A stretch of DNA of 64,000 bases from Nitromaritima sp964584125. Lineage in GTDB: Bacteria; Nitrospinota; Nitrospinia; Nitrospinales; VA-1. The stretch lies in contig CAZOYP010000001.1 in assembly GCA_964584125.1 (NCBI GenBank), positions 56,763-120,762 on the forward strand, in the 5' to 3' direction. A program made the position numbers and the translations under genes. Shown one piece after another: positions 26,881 through 36,728 of the stretch. A model generated the notes under the pieces. The model searched no databases. It had not been told where the DNA came from and worked only from the letters and a program-made list of their open reading frames with translations. Each line of letters begins with the position of its first letter. The first letter of the stretch is position 1.

Positions 26881-27423
26881 TTATCCTAAAGATGACTTGG
26901 AAATAATGGATACTGGAAGATATTTTTCCCAGATTTCCAAGTGAGAGGTTGGTCCAGTTGGAACGTTAAAAAAAGGCCAATAAAAATCTGGTTTTGATGG
27001 TATTTTGAGAAGTTTCATTCCTTTTTCCGAAGGTGTTAAGTCACCTTTTTTCAAATTACAGGATTTACAGGCTGCTACTGAATTGACCCAATCGGACTTC
27101 CCCCCACGTGATTTTGGTAGTACGTGATCTACTGTTAATGAATTATTGCTTATTCCGCAATATTGACAAGTAAAGTTATCACGACGTAAGATATTTTTCT
27201 TACTAAAAGAAATTCCTCTACGTTTTGATCTTTTTACAATATTAAGAACACGAATTACTGCTGGAAGTTTGAAAGATGCTGTGGGGGATCTTACTACATA
27301 ACCATTGTTTTCAATGGACTCTGCACGCTCACTGAAAACCATTATGATTGCACGCTTCGCGCTACAAAACTGCAGTGGTTCATAAGAATAGTTTAAAACC
27401 AAGCTTTTTACGGAATCTAACAT
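26881..27423 (-). CDS. HNH endonuclease family protein
   Basis: 180 residues. The N-terminal part (VLNYSYEPLQFCSAKRAI) and the C-terminal HNH core (FTCQYCG, then TVDHVLPKSRGG and CKSCNLKKGD) match a common chromosomal HNH family found alone in many bacteria. The zinc cysteines CxxC occur twice and the catalytic His is in VDHV. It is not part of a restriction system here. A minus-strand promoter lies about 70 bases upstream. Confidence 0.85.
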   Translation of the reverse strand: MLDSVKSLVLNYSYEPLQFCSAKRAIIMVFSERAESIENNGYVVRSPTASFKLPAVIRVLNIVKRSKRRGISFSKKNILRRDNFTCQYCGISNNSLTVDHVLPKSRGGKSDWVNSVAACKSCNLKKGDLTPSEKGMKLLKIPSKPDFYWPFFNVPTGPTSHLEIWEKYLPVSIISKSSLG

Positions 27424-27492
27424 AATATTAAAAAAAAACCTGTAAAAATTTCAAATTAACCCTGACATTAGAATAATATTAACTATAAGAAT

Positions 27493-27520
27493 TTTATCTT
27501 TAGGACACACCGACTGTCAA
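27493..27520 (-). promoter_or_regulatory. Promoter of the HNH gene
   Basis: On the minus strand TTGACA (27520-27515) and GATAAA (27498-27493) are 16 bases apart, giving a start near 27486 and a leader of about 60 bases. Confidence 0.55.
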
Positions 27521-27551
27521 CTTGCTTGATTTATCTAAGGAAACAACAATA

Positions 27552-28967
27552 TTAAAATATATTACCCTTTCCAAGTAAAAACCTGGGATCAAAAACCTCT
27601 TTAATCGCCTTTAATTCATTCAAAGAATCATCCCCTACCATTTGTAAAAAATACTTTTTCTTCAGTTTGCCAATACCATGTTCCGCTGAAACTGTGCCAT
27701 CCCATTCAAGAACTTGAGAAACAAGCCTTGCATATAATTCATGAGATTTTTCAACTTCACTCTCATTTGGTAATAAATTTATATGCAAATGATTATCACC
27801 TAAATGGCCAAATATAACATAATCGACATTTGCTTTTTCTAGCTCATATTTATAAAACCGCAACATATCAAAAAAATATTTATCTGGAACAGCCATATCA
27901 GTTCCAATTTTAGTTCTTCTAATGCGGCTATTTTCTTCATTTAACAATACTGGAATCGCGTGTCTAAAATTATGGAATCGCTTTATATCAGCATTAGTCT
28001 GAGCAAACCAAGAATCACTAAGAACACTAGTATTGCTTATATAATCGAACCATGCTTCCAATGCGGGTTCGTAATCCAATCTATTTGCAATATCATTCTC
28101 AAAAAAAAGAGCCGATTGTGCTTTAGAGGGGATATTTAAAAATTTTTTTCTCAAGCGACTTAATGAATTATTATCAAAGTATTCAAGCGAACAAGGGTCC
28201 AAAAAATTAATAGCTGATTTTTTAATTGAATCTACCAAACGCCAACATTCTTCTTCTTCTTGAAAAAATAAAATACCACTTATAAAGGAAAATGGCCTTA
28301 AATGAAGTTTTAACCTAATACGGGTAAATATACCCAATGTCCCATCTGAACCAATAAAAAGATCTAACCAGTCCATATTAGGTCTTACATAATATCCAGC
28401 AGCATTTTTGCATACTGGACTCTTATATTTAATCTCTGGAAACAATACTTTTCTATCACCAGGAAGCTTCAGAGGCTTGTTAACGGTAACACCTCTTTTC
28501 AAGGTGATTAAGGTTCCATCAGTTAAAACAATATCGGCTTCAATAACATGGTCTCTTGTTACACCAAATTTATAACTTCTGGACCCAGAGGCATTTGTAG
28601 CAAGAGTCCCTCCAATAGATGCAAGACTTTCAGTTGGATTAGGTGGATAAAAATATTTTGTTGTATCTAGTTTTTCATAAATTTTAGCAAGGGATACAGC
28701 TGGGCCGACATCGATAAAACCATTTTCGATAGTACCCATACTATCAAACCGTTCAAGCGATATAATACAACCAGACTCTGGAATACGTGATGCAGTCATG
28801 CCTGTTCCCGCACCTGCAACTGTGATTAAACCTTTATTAGTTTTTAAGAAAGAGGAAAGTTCGTCAGTAGATTCTGGAATAATAACTTTTTCTGCAGTTC
28901 CACCCAAATAGTTTGAAGCATCCTGAAGATACGGAGAGATTGTTTGAGGATCTGTCTTAAAAATCAT
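27552..28967 (-). CDS. GlcD/D-lactate dehydrogenase-type FAD-linked oxidase
   Basis: 471 residues. The N-terminal FAD-binding_4 (PCMH) domain shows VAGAGTGMTASRIP, ESLASIGGTLATNASGSRSYKFG and GSDGTLGIFTRI. The C-terminal FAD-oxidase domain has IFGHLGDNHLHINLLP and the closing SAEHGIGKLKKKYF. It oxidises a 2-hydroxyacid such as glycolate or D-lactate. No glcE or glcF follows, so it may act alone. It lies 5 bases after a siroheme-synthase-like remnant on the same strand. Confidence 0.85.
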   Translation of the reverse strand: MIFKTDPQTISPYLQDASNYLGGTAEKVIIPESTDELSSFLKTNKGLITVAGAGTGMTASRIPESGCIISLERFDSMGTIENGFIDVGPAVSLAKIYEKLDTTKYFYPPNPTESLASIGGTLATNASGSRSYKFGVTRDHVIEADIVLTDGTLITLKRGVTVNKPLKLPGDRKVLFPEIKYKSPVCKNAAGYYVRPNMDWLDLFIGSDGTLGIFTRIRLKLHLRPFSFISGILFFQEEEECWRLVDSIKKSAINFLDPCSLEYFDNNSLSRLRKKFLNIPSKAQSALFFENDIANRLDYEPALEAWFDYISNTSVLSDSWFAQTNADIKRFHNFRHAIPVLLNEENSRIRRTKIGTDMAVPDKYFFDMLRFYKYELEKANVDYVIFGHLGDNHLHINLLPNESEVEKSHELYARLVSQVLEWDGTVSAEHGIGKLKKKYFLQMVGDDSLNELKAIKEVFDPRFLLGKGNIF

Positions 28968-28972
28968 TTATA

Positions 28973-29143
28973 TTACCAATTAAAATTATTTGCCATTTTT
29001 TCATTAACTGCAAAGGTTTTGCATTGCTGCGATAGAAGAGCTTCAACTTTTCGGCTCGACTCTTTATTTACACCGACGACAAGAGCACGTTTTCCTATTA
29101 AATTAAGATCAACAAGCTTAGGAAGACTCCACAGTACATAATT
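28973..29143 (-). pseudogene. Remnant of a siroheme-synthase N-domain (CysG-N/Met8-like) gene
   Basis: On the minus strand an open frame between a TAG (29146-29144) and a TAA (28975-28973) reads SLPKLVDLNLIGKRALVVG, then RKVEALLSQ and TFAVNEK. This follows the start of precorrin-2 dehydrogenase domains (LP.FLDL.GKRALVVGG..A.RKVE.LL). It has no ATG, GTG or TTG and stops after about 55 codons, so I read it as a decayed N-terminal fragment. It sits immediately upstream of the GlcD-type oxidase. Confidence 0.5.
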
Positions 29144-29254
29144 CTAACATATATCACTCAGCATAAATTGGTCGGAAAATACGATTGTAGATTAATCAAT
29201 ACTCCTATAACATTCACAATAAAAGCTACATGTAAATTTGCTCTTGGGGGCTAG

Positions 29255-30199
29255 ATGGATCAACACAGTATTAATAAAAATGCGGTAATAGATGGAATTA
29301 CTTTAGCTTTAAGTAAACCTGACACGACAAAACCTGAATGGATTGGTCAAGGTGAAGTTTTAAGGCAAGTATTAGCATGCTGGATGGTCATATCAGATAA
29401 AGACCTTCCATTATCTCCTAGAATTATTGGTATGCCAGGAATTGGGAAAACAACCTTAGGAATGGTTGCGGCTTTAGAAAGAAAACAACCGCTATATATC
29501 TACCAATGCACCAGTGACACTAGACCTGAAGATTTACTTGTTACTCCGGTGTTAGCTGAATCAGGAAAAATTTCTTATCACGCATCGCCTCTTGTAACTG
29601 CAATGATTAACGGTGGAGTCTGTATTCTCGATGAAGGTAATAGAATGAATGAAAAAAGTTGGGCTTCGCTGGCCCCTCTTCTGGACCATAGACGCTATGT
29701 TGAATCCATTATTGCCGGACTTCGGATACATGCACACAAAAATTTTCGTGCTTGCATAACAATGAATAATGATGAGTCAACATTTGAAATTCCTGATTAT
29801 ATCTTATCTAGACTTCAACCAACTCTAACGTTAAATATGCCTAATGAGGAAGATGAAATTGCTATACTAAAATATCATCTCCCCTTTGCAGAATCAGAAT
29901 TACTTGAGATGACCGTAAATTTTTTACAAAAATCTCATCAACTCGATCTTGAATTTTCACCAAGAGACGGTCTTCATATATTGCAATACGCTATGAAAAG
30001 GTTAATTCAAGAAAAAAATCATCCAATATCAAAAGATACTATTTGGCAAGAATCAATCAAAAAAGTTCTTGGAGACGACGCATTAGATTTGGATGAAATG
30101 GCCGAAAAGAAAAACCGTGCTCTAGGAGGAACACACTTACCGAAAGGGCTGGGTGATTTCTTTTTTGATGAAGACAGTCCAATTCATCCGGACAGATAA
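29255..30199 (+). CDS. MoxR-type AAA+ ATPase
   Basis: 314 residues. Walker A GMPGIGKTT is at residues 59-67, Walker B is GGVCILDEGNRM near 122-133, and a sensor-like ACITMNNDES follows. The C-terminal lid (DGLHILQYAMKRLI) completes the MoxR group. These ATPases usually chaperone or load metals into a neighbouring VWA-type partner, but no VWA gene follows here. Instead a 608-residue protein follows after 5 bases, so the two form a unit. The ATG follows a G-rich Shine-Dalgarno (TTGGGGG). Confidence 0.85.
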   Translation: MDQHSINKNAVIDGITLALSKPDTTKPEWIGQGEVLRQVLACWMVISDKDLPLSPRIIGMPGIGKTTLGMVAALERKQPLYIYQCTSDTRPEDLLVTPVLAESGKISYHASPLVTAMINGGVCILDEGNRMNEKSWASLAPLLDHRRYVESIIAGLRIHAHKNFRACITMNNDESTFEIPDYILSRLQPTLTLNMPNEEDEIAILKYHLPFAESELLEMTVNFLQKSHQLDLEFSPRDGLHILQYAMKRLIQEKNHPISKDTIWQESIKKVLGDDALDLDEMAEKKNRALGGTHLPKGLGDFFFDEDSPIHPDR

Positions 30200-30204
30200 C
30201 AGCA

Positions 30205-32031
30205 ATGGGAATATTTTATCTAAGTAAAAAAATCTGCTTTCTACCTGTAATACATGGGAGCTCCAATTTTACTCATATTATAAGAGATCGCATATTATCA
30301 TCTTCAACTGACTGCTTGGCCGTTGGTCTTCCCCCCGAATTTAAAGAAACAGTTGAAGATGGAATTAATCGACTCCCATTAATTACTCTTTGTTCCCAAA
30401 AAGAATCATCAGGATCATTTAATTATGTTCCAATAGACCCCTGCCAACCAATTATCACGGGTCTTCGTATTGCTTCTCAAGAGGGGATCCCTAGAAAGTT
30501 TATTGATTATAGTTGTGATAACTATGAGCCTAGAAAAATAAACTTTCCTGATTCTTATGCATTAAGACATATTTCGTATGAAAAATTTTGTGCTATGCTT
30601 TTATTCTCAATTAAACGACCTAAAGATGGCACCCTTCATGACAAAAGAGCACGGTGGATAGCCTACCAACTTCATCAACTTGAAATGGATTTTAAAAATA
30701 TAACTGTCATCTGCTCAATTCTAGATTGGCCCTGGATAAAAGAAGCTTACAATGAAAGAAAGCCATACGACCAAATAAAAACAACTTTAGATATTCCCAA
30801 AATATATGGAGTAGAAAAACAATCACTGTTTTTTGCTCTTGCTGAATTTCCTTACATTATTTATCTGAACGAATTATATCGACAACAAATAAAATCTGAT
30901 AAAGAGGTTATAGTAGACGGAATAAAAGAAATTCTTCTAAAAGCTAGAAACATTTTCACCAAAAAACATAAGCTACGTTTCCACAATCTTACATCGCAAA
31001 CTTTTCAAACATACTTGCAATACGTTAGAAATTTAACATTGATGGAAAACCGTTTAACCCCAGATCTATATACTTTAATAACAGCTGCAAAACAATTTAG
31101 CGGAGACCCTTTCGCAATTGCTGTTCTCGAAGCTGCAAGAGAATATCCTTTTCAAGATATTGAACCCTCTACAATAGAATCTTTAGTCCTTGGAATCGAC
31201 AAAGCTATTAGTAGTGATAATAACTCTATCAATATGAAGAATCGCCTATCAGAAATTCAAACGGAATGGCGTGGAGTTAAGCTGAAACCAGAACCTGACA
31301 CAAAAAAACAAACTCAATGGAAGTACAACTGGAATCCCTATGGACAATGCTCTTGGCCTCCTGAAGACGATCAAATAGAAAGCTTTAACACTCATGTACG
31401 CGAACAAAGTAAGTTACTTTTGAGCAATGACCTCGCCCGGTCTGAAAAGTTTACTTCCTCTTTAAAAGATGGCGTAGATCTGCGAGATACCCTTCGCAAT
31501 TGGCACGAAGGGGGGATATATGTTAAAGAAATACCAGCATCACGTGGACGAGTAGAAATAGTAGTTTTTATTTTTGATATAGAGCCCAACCCAAAAAACT
31601 ACTCGTGGTGCCAAACTTGGTACGCTGAACATAATGAGGAATCAACACTTTGTTTTTTTGCAACAGACTATATGAATGACATGGTCGGACCAGGTGTAGG
31701 AAGAGCTACATATGGAGGATGCATGATGATTTACCCTCCCAGACCGATACCTGACATCTGGAAGGATCCGAGAATTCACATAGGAAAAACTTTAGAAGAA
31801 AAACTATTGGAAGCAGCTTTTTTTCATTCACAAGAAAAACATATAACCATTGTTACGCCATGCCTACCAAAGTCACTTTGGAGAAAGATTTCTTACAAAT
31901 ATAATAAAAGTATTGTTCATATACCACTAAAACGTTTCTCCAACCAAACCATCGAAAAAATTCGAAGGTTTCATGTTCTCAATGGAAGAGAAATAAGATC
32001 GTTTGCAAACCACTTTATCCAAGATTTGTAA
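30205..32031 (+). CDS. 608-residue partner of the MoxR ATPase
   Basis: 608 residues, cytoplasmic. The N-terminus (LPVIHGSSNFTHIIRD, then DCLAVGLPPEF) and RARWIAYQLHQLEMDFKN with TVICSILDWPW near residue 170 recall TraB/ChaN-like folds, in which similar strands surround a putative metal site. The C-terminal 230 residues form a separate conserved-looking domain (FNTHVREQSKLLL, DGVDLRDTLRNWHEGG, VGPGVGRATYGG, FHVLNGREIRSFA). I cannot name its activity. The 5-base gap from the MoxR ATPase implies one transcript and perhaps a substrate of that ATPase. Confidence 0.7.
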   Translation: MGIFYLSKKICFLPVIHGSSNFTHIIRDRILSSSTDCLAVGLPPEFKETVEDGINRLPLITLCSQKESSGSFNYVPIDPCQPIITGLRIASQEGIPRKFIDYSCDNYEPRKINFPDSYALRHISYEKFCAMLLFSIKRPKDGTLHDKRARWIAYQLHQLEMDFKNITVICSILDWPWIKEAYNERKPYDQIKTTLDIPKIYGVEKQSLFFALAEFPYIIYLNELYRQQIKSDKEVIVDGIKEILLKARNIFTKKHKLRFHNLTSQTFQTYLQYVRNLTLMENRLTPDLYTLITAAKQFSGDPFAIAVLEAAREYPFQDIEPSTIESLVLGIDKAISSDNNSINMKNRLSEIQTEWRGVKLKPEPDTKKQTQWKYNWNPYGQCSWPPEDDQIESFNTHVREQSKLLLSNDLARSEKFTSSLKDGVDLRDTLRNWHEGGIYVKEIPASRGRVEIVVFIFDIEPNPKNYSWCQTWYAEHNEESTLCFFATDYMNDMVGPGVGRATYGGCMMIYPPRPIPDIWKDPRIHIGKTLEEKLLEAAFFHSQEKHITIVTPCLPKSLWRKISYKYNKSIVHIPLKRFSNQTIEKIRRFHVLNGREIRSFANHFIQDL

Positions 32032-32276
32032 TATTTATATTTTAAAATCCAAAAATCTGAGGGCTTACTATTTTTTACATCTAACATTTAAAACTAACAT
32101 AAAATTAAACAATTAGGCTTCTGATTAATAATTATGTATAATTTCAAATAGTTACGCAGTATTCATAATTAATCAATTAACTAGTCTATTTCCTACTTAC
32201 CTATACTCAACTTCACATCAACGAATTTTCTTTTTACTCAAATTAAGTCAACATATTTTAGATAATACACATAAAT

Positions 32277-33848
32277 ATGGAAAGTAATCATAAGTTAGGT
32301 CAGGCTGCTAGCACCGTTGGAGGAATGACGTTTATCTCTCGCCTACTTGGCTTTGCAAGAGACCTTGTAATAGCGATGCAGTTTGGAGCAACTTTTGCGG
32401 CGGATGCTTTTTTTGTTGCATTTAGGATTCCTAATGTTCAGCGAAAGGTCCTTAGTGAAGGGGCAATTTCCGCGGCTTTTATTCCAGTTTTTACAGAAAC
32501 CCGAACCCAAAGAGGGGATGAAGAAGCCTGGATAATGACCGGTAATTTATTTAATATTTTGTTAGCTGTGCTAATAACTTCATCTCTGGCTCTAGCTATA
32601 TTTGCACCCTATATAATAATTATTTTTGCTCCCGGATTTATACCTAGTCCCGATAAATTTAATTTAACCGTTTTACTTACTCAATGGATGGCACCTTATT
32701 TTCTTTTTATAGGATTGGCCGTTTTTTGCATGGGCATTCTTAATTCTTATAATATGTTTGCCTTGCCTGCAATTACTCCAGCAATTTTAAATATTTGCAT
32801 GATTATAGGTGCATTAATAATTTCTCCTAAACTTGATCAACCGATTCTAGGACTCGCAATTGGAGTAGTTTTCGGAGGAGTACTTCAATTTATAATTCAA
32901 GTTCCAGCCATTTTTCAATGTGGTTTTAAACTTACTTCCACCATCAATTGGAAAAATGCTGAAACTTTAAAAGTTTGCAAATTGATGCTCCCTGCTGTAT
33001 TCGGGTTGGCTGTATACGAACTTAATATGCTAGTGGACACCCTACTTGCTTCTCTGCTACCAGAAGGCTCTATTTCTTATTTGTATTATGGCAATCGCCT
33101 AGTGCAGTTACCACTTGGTATATTCGGCGTTGCACTAGGGATTGCTATTCTACCGATGCTATCTCGGCAAGTAGCAAATAAAGACTTCTCCGCAATGATA
33201 AAAACAATCTCCTTTGGAACCAGATTAATTTTGTTTGTTACAATACCTGCAACTATTGGTCTTATTATTTTAAGATTTCCAATCATAAATACTTTGTGGG
33301 AAAGGGGAGAATTCAATAGAGTGACAACTGAAGGAACAGCAATTGCTCTGCTCTATTATTCTGCTGGCTTATGTGCATTTTGCGGACTAAAGATAATTGT
33401 CCCAGCATTTTATTCCTTACAAGATACAAAGACACCAGTAAGAATCGGAATATACTCAATGCTAGTAAATATAATACTTAATTTAATACTCATGGGACCT
33501 TTAAAGCATGGTGGGTTAGCCTTAGCAACATCAATAGCAGCGCTATTCAATGTAGTTTTATTGATTTATTTACTTAGAAAACGTATAGGATTAATGGGTG
33601 GACGAAAAATATTATCATCAGTTATTAAACTATTTTTCGTATCTGGAATCATGGGCATTGCGGTATATTATTTTAATATTGTTTTTTTCAATCCTAATGC
33701 CCAATTAATAATCAAACTCTTAATTCTTTCCGCAAACATTTCAATAGGTGTTTTAGTATATTTAGCTCTCTCTCGATTAATCCAAAACCAAGAACTATCG
33801 TTTCTAAGTGGTTTAATAGGCAACCGTAAAAATGAATCCAACATATAA
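32277..33848 (+). CDS. murJ: Lipid II flippase MurJ
   Basis: 523 residues with about 14 hydrophobic segments. The family opening GGMTFISRLLGFARDLVIA, then VQRKVLSEGAISAAFIPVF, is clear, as are LVDTLLASLLPEGS and YYGNRLVQLPLGIFGVALG. It moves lipid II across the inner membrane for peptidoglycan synthesis. GATAAT at 32261-32266 lies 10 bases before the ATG and no Shine-Dalgarno is visible, so the message may have a very short leader. The 245 bases upstream are AT-rich with nothing else I can support. Confidence 0.93.
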   Translation: MESNHKLGQAASTVGGMTFISRLLGFARDLVIAMQFGATFAADAFFVAFRIPNVQRKVLSEGAISAAFIPVFTETRTQRGDEEAWIMTGNLFNILLAVLITSSLALAIFAPYIIIIFAPGFIPSPDKFNLTVLLTQWMAPYFLFIGLAVFCMGILNSYNMFALPAITPAILNICMIIGALIISPKLDQPILGLAIGVVFGGVLQFIIQVPAIFQCGFKLTSTINWKNAETLKVCKLMLPAVFGLAVYELNMLVDTLLASLLPEGSISYLYYGNRLVQLPLGIFGVALGIAILPMLSRQVANKDFSAMIKTISFGTRLILFVTIPATIGLIILRFPIINTLWERGEFNRVTTEGTAIALLYYSAGLCAFCGLKIIVPAFYSLQDTKTPVRIGIYSMLVNIILNLILMGPLKHGGLALATSIAALFNVVLLIYLLRKRIGLMGGRKILSSVIKLFFVSGIMGIAVYYFNIVFFNPNAQLIIKLLILSANISIGVLVYLALSRLIQNQELSFLSGLIGNRKNESNI

Positions 33849-33923
33849 CAAACTCTTATTATTCTTTGATAAAAAAATAAAAATTAAGAAATCAAACATA
33901 TAATTTAAAAAAGGAATAACCTT

Positions 33924-34535
33924 ATGCTAGCTTGTCTTGACCTTGAAGGGGTATTACTACCAGAAATATGGATTGCTTTTGCAGAACAAACTGGTATCGA
34001 GGAACTTAAACTAACCACCAGAGATATTCCCGATTATGACGAGCTAATGCAAGGTAGATTAAAAATTCTTGAAGAAAATAATTTAAAACTAATTGACATA
34101 GAAAATGTTATTAAAACATTATCACCATTAGAAGGGGCAATTGATTTCCTTAATTGGCTGAAATCTGAATTTCAAGTAATAATATTATCGGACACATTTT
34201 ACCAATTTGCAGGACCACTAATGAAAAGCCTTGGTTACCCAGCTCTATTTTGCCACGAGCTCACTATTGACAAAAAAGGAAATATAACTGGGTACAAACT
34301 AAGGCAAAAGGACAGCAAAACAAAGGCTGTATCAGCCTTAAAAAAATTAAACTTTAAGGTGATTGCAGCAGGTGACTCATACAATGATACCGGAATGCTT
34401 CAAGAAGCAGACGCAGGGATTCTATTTTGCCCACCAGAAAACGTAGTAAAAGAATTTCCGCAATTTCCTGTTTCAAAAAATTATGGGGAATTTGAAAAGT
34501 CATTATTAAATATACGCGAATCTTTAAAAAAATAA
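33924..34535 (+). CDS. thrH: ThrH-type phosphoserine phosphatase / homoserine kinase
   Basis: 203 residues, HAD superfamily. The first motif is LACLDLEGVLLPEIW, with the Glu in place of the usual second Asp that marks ThrH. Motif II is VIILSDTF, and motifs III/IV are the Lys region and AAGDSYNDTGML. ThrH of Pseudomonas dephosphorylates phosphoserine and can move the phosphate to homoserine. The ATG is preceded by AAAGGAAT. Amino-acid biosynthesis genes are not adjacent. Confidence 0.85.
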   Translation: MLACLDLEGVLLPEIWIAFAEQTGIEELKLTTRDIPDYDELMQGRLKILEENNLKLIDIENVIKTLSPLEGAIDFLNWLKSEFQVIILSDTFYQFAGPLMKSLGYPALFCHELTIDKKGNITGYKLRQKDSKTKAVSALKKLNFKVIAAGDSYNDTGMLQEADAGILFCPPENVVKEFPQFPVSKNYGEFEKSLLNIRESLKK

Positions 34536-34539
34536 CCAC

Positions 34540-35058
34540 TTATTTATTTTTTTGGATTTCTGGTTTTATTAATTTACTTGAGATCCATCCAGTTTTTTCA
34601 AACACGTGAACTTTTGTCCACCCATTTTTTTCTTCTATAACATTCAAAATCATCCCTTCTTCCACTAACGCAATAATTTTTCCATTCATTGATGGATTGG
34701 CGCGAACATTTGCAGATGATGCAATTACCCTTTGTTTTACTTCGTATGAGGCAGTATCATTATTTTTTAGACCATTACTCGACGGTTGTATTTTCAGACC
34801 TCTATCAATAGGCGTAGTCATGTTTTCACCTGAGTATTCAAATCTAACTAAGGCAATGACACCAAAAAAAGCGATTAGGCCAGCAATTCTAAAAACTGCC
34901 TGCTCTAGTGTTATACCAGTTTCTTCTGGTTCTTTTGGGGGAAGTTCCGGAGGGCCACATTCAAAGCAAAAAATTGCCTTAGATATAATTTTCGCACCAC
35001 AAACAGAGCAAAAAGAGGTCGATTGTATCTCACTAGAATATTTTCTACCAATGCTCAT
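34540..35058 (-). CDS. Zinc-ribbon, membrane, SH3-domain protein
   Basis: 172 residues. A zinc ribbon at about residues 17-34 (FCSVCGAKII, then FCFECG) is followed by one membrane helix near 54-68 (RIAGLIAFFGVIALV). A bacterial SH3 domain fills residues 110-165 (SSANVRANPSMNGKIIALV, then GWTKVHV and GWISSKLI). The ribbon is cytoplasmic and SH3 periplasmic, where such domains bind cell-wall peptides. Convergent with thrH. Confidence 0.75.
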   Translation of the reverse strand: MSIGRKYSSEIQSTSFCSVCGAKIISKAIFCFECGPPELPPKEPEETGITLEQAVFRIAGLIAFFGVIALVRFEYSGENMTTPIDRGLKIQPSSNGLKNNDTASYEVKQRVIASSANVRANPSMNGKIIALVEEGMILNVIEEKNGWTKVHVFEKTGWISSKLIKPEIQKNK

Positions 35059-35111
35059 TTTAAAAAAGGGGGAGTGTCACTTAGTTTAACTATTATAATT
35101 TATAAATCTGG

Positions 35112-36608
35112 CTATATTTTTTTTAGGTAGTCTATATAAAGGGTAGGATCTAGTTGATTCCCTGTAACTTTTAAAATAAGATTATCCGTTGAATATAATC
35201 TTCCTTTCTGATGAATATTTTCATTAAGCCATTTTTTAACACACAAGAAGTTTCCTTCCTTAATTTTTGTTGAAACGTCGTTTATATCATTTAACATTTT
35301 AGAATAAAACTGACATGCATACATAGCTCCAAGGGTATATGAAGGAAAGTACCCGAATGCCCCTCCACTCCAATGAACATCTTGCAGCAACCCTTCAGAA
35401 TCAGAGGTTGGCCTTATACCAAAATACTCTTCCATTTTATCATTCCAAATTTCAGGAAGGTTTTTGACATTAATAGTCTCATCAAACAACCCTTTTTCAA
35501 TCTCATAACGAATTATAATATGAATAGGATATGTTACTTCATCCGCTTCTACACGAATAAAAGATGGCTCACACTTATTGATAGCACAGTAAAAAGTATC
35601 TAAAGAAACACCTTTTAATGCTTCTGGGAAGGTTTTCAAAAATAGATCCATATAATGATGACAAAAACATAAACTTTGAGCAATCATTCGTTCCCAAAAT
35701 AAAGATTGAGATTCATGGATTGCCATGGTTAATGACTCTGAAACGGGCAAATCCAGAAAATCTAACATTCTGCCTTGTTCATATAAGCCGTGACCTGTTT
35801 CATGTATTACGGCAAAAAGTGATTCAATAAAATTTTTTGATTGATAGCGTGTAGTAATTCTAACATCTGTTGGATGGCCTCCACCACAAAAGGGATGAAG
35901 TGAAACATCCATTCTACCTTTATCATAATCAAATCCAATATCTTTGCTAATAATCATCCCCAAGGTCTTCTGTTTTTCGATAGGAAAATTACCTTTCAAA
36001 AAATCTGTATTGGGATCGAACGAAGAATTTTTAATTGCAGCGATAAGTGGAATTAATTCCTTTTTCAATTCATCAAATATCGGGGTAAGAGATTCAATCC
36101 TCATCCCTCTTTCAAAAATATCAATATTTGCGTCATAAGGGTCCAAGTTTGGAAAGGCAAATTCTGCCCATTTTTTTTTAAGAAAAATTAATTGTTCAAG
36201 TGTGGGAGAAAAGTCTTCAAACTTATTTTCCTCTCTTGCCTTAGCCCATACTTGATGACCACGTGAGCTCAGTTCTGCTATTTCCTGTATCAATTTTTTT
36301 GGAATCTTTGTTTCTAATTCATGTACACGTTTAGCCTCATTTATATTGGATCTCTCAATTTCTGTAAAAATGGCTGGGTCAGCATTGACTAGCTTATCTA
36401 TTAATCCACCGAAGTCAGAATCAATAGACTTCTCATGCAAAACTCCAGCAAGTGTAGCCATCTGCTTAGACCTATTATCTGAGGCTCCTTTAGGCATAAT
36501 GACTTCCTGGTCCCAATGCATGGTTGCCATTACACCTTCTAAACGACTTCGTTCCTCTAGCTTGCTAACTAACTGCTTGTATGTCTCCCTTATTGCTTTT
36601 GAGTTCAT
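35112..36608 (-). CDS. M32-family carboxypeptidase
   Basis: 498 residues, full family length. The zinc motif is HEXXH in VIHETGHGLYEQG, with the downstream Glu in MAIHESQSLFWERM. TMHWDQEVIMPKGA near the N-terminus and YPIHIIIRYEIEKGLFD near the C-terminus are also characteristic of thermostable carboxypeptidase Taq-type enzymes. It removes C-terminal residues from peptides in the cytoplasm. It is a single-gene unit. Confidence 0.93.
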   Translation of the reverse strand: MNSKAIRETYKQLVSKLEERSRLEGVMATMHWDQEVIMPKGASDNRSKQMATLAGVLHEKSIDSDFGGLIDKLVNADPAIFTEIERSNINEAKRVHELETKIPKKLIQEIAELSSRGHQVWAKAREENKFEDFSPTLEQLIFLKKKWAEFAFPNLDPYDANIDIFERGMRIESLTPIFDELKKELIPLIAAIKNSSFDPNTDFLKGNFPIEKQKTLGMIISKDIGFDYDKGRMDVSLHPFCGGGHPTDVRITTRYQSKNFIESLFAVIHETGHGLYEQGRMLDFLDLPVSESLTMAIHESQSLFWERMIAQSLCFCHHYMDLFLKTFPEALKGVSLDTFYCAINKCEPSFIRVEADEVTYPIHIIIRYEIEKGLFDETINVKNLPEIWNDKMEEYFGIRPTSDSEGLLQDVHWSGGAFGYFPSYTLGAMYACQFYSKMLNDINDVSTKIKEGNFLCVKKWLNENIHQKGRLYSTDNLILKVTGNQLDPTLYIDYLKKI

Positions 36609-36728
36609 TCAAGTGTGTTTATTAAATCCTGCATTAATAATACAAAATTCACCTGGTGTTATTCCAAAAAAATAGATAAATGTTTTAATTTTAAAAACAT
36701 TATAAAAACAATTACAGAAAGAAGAAAT

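Noticed and set aside
28944..29141. 65-codon plus-strand frame opposite the siroheme-like remnant
   Set aside because: No domain, no Shine-Dalgarno, and the minus-strand frame gives a much better protein match.
34520..34552. A/T-only inverted repeat between thrH and the SH3 gene, possibly a two-way terminator
   Set aside because: The stem is purely A-T and weak, so it is not supported as a terminator.
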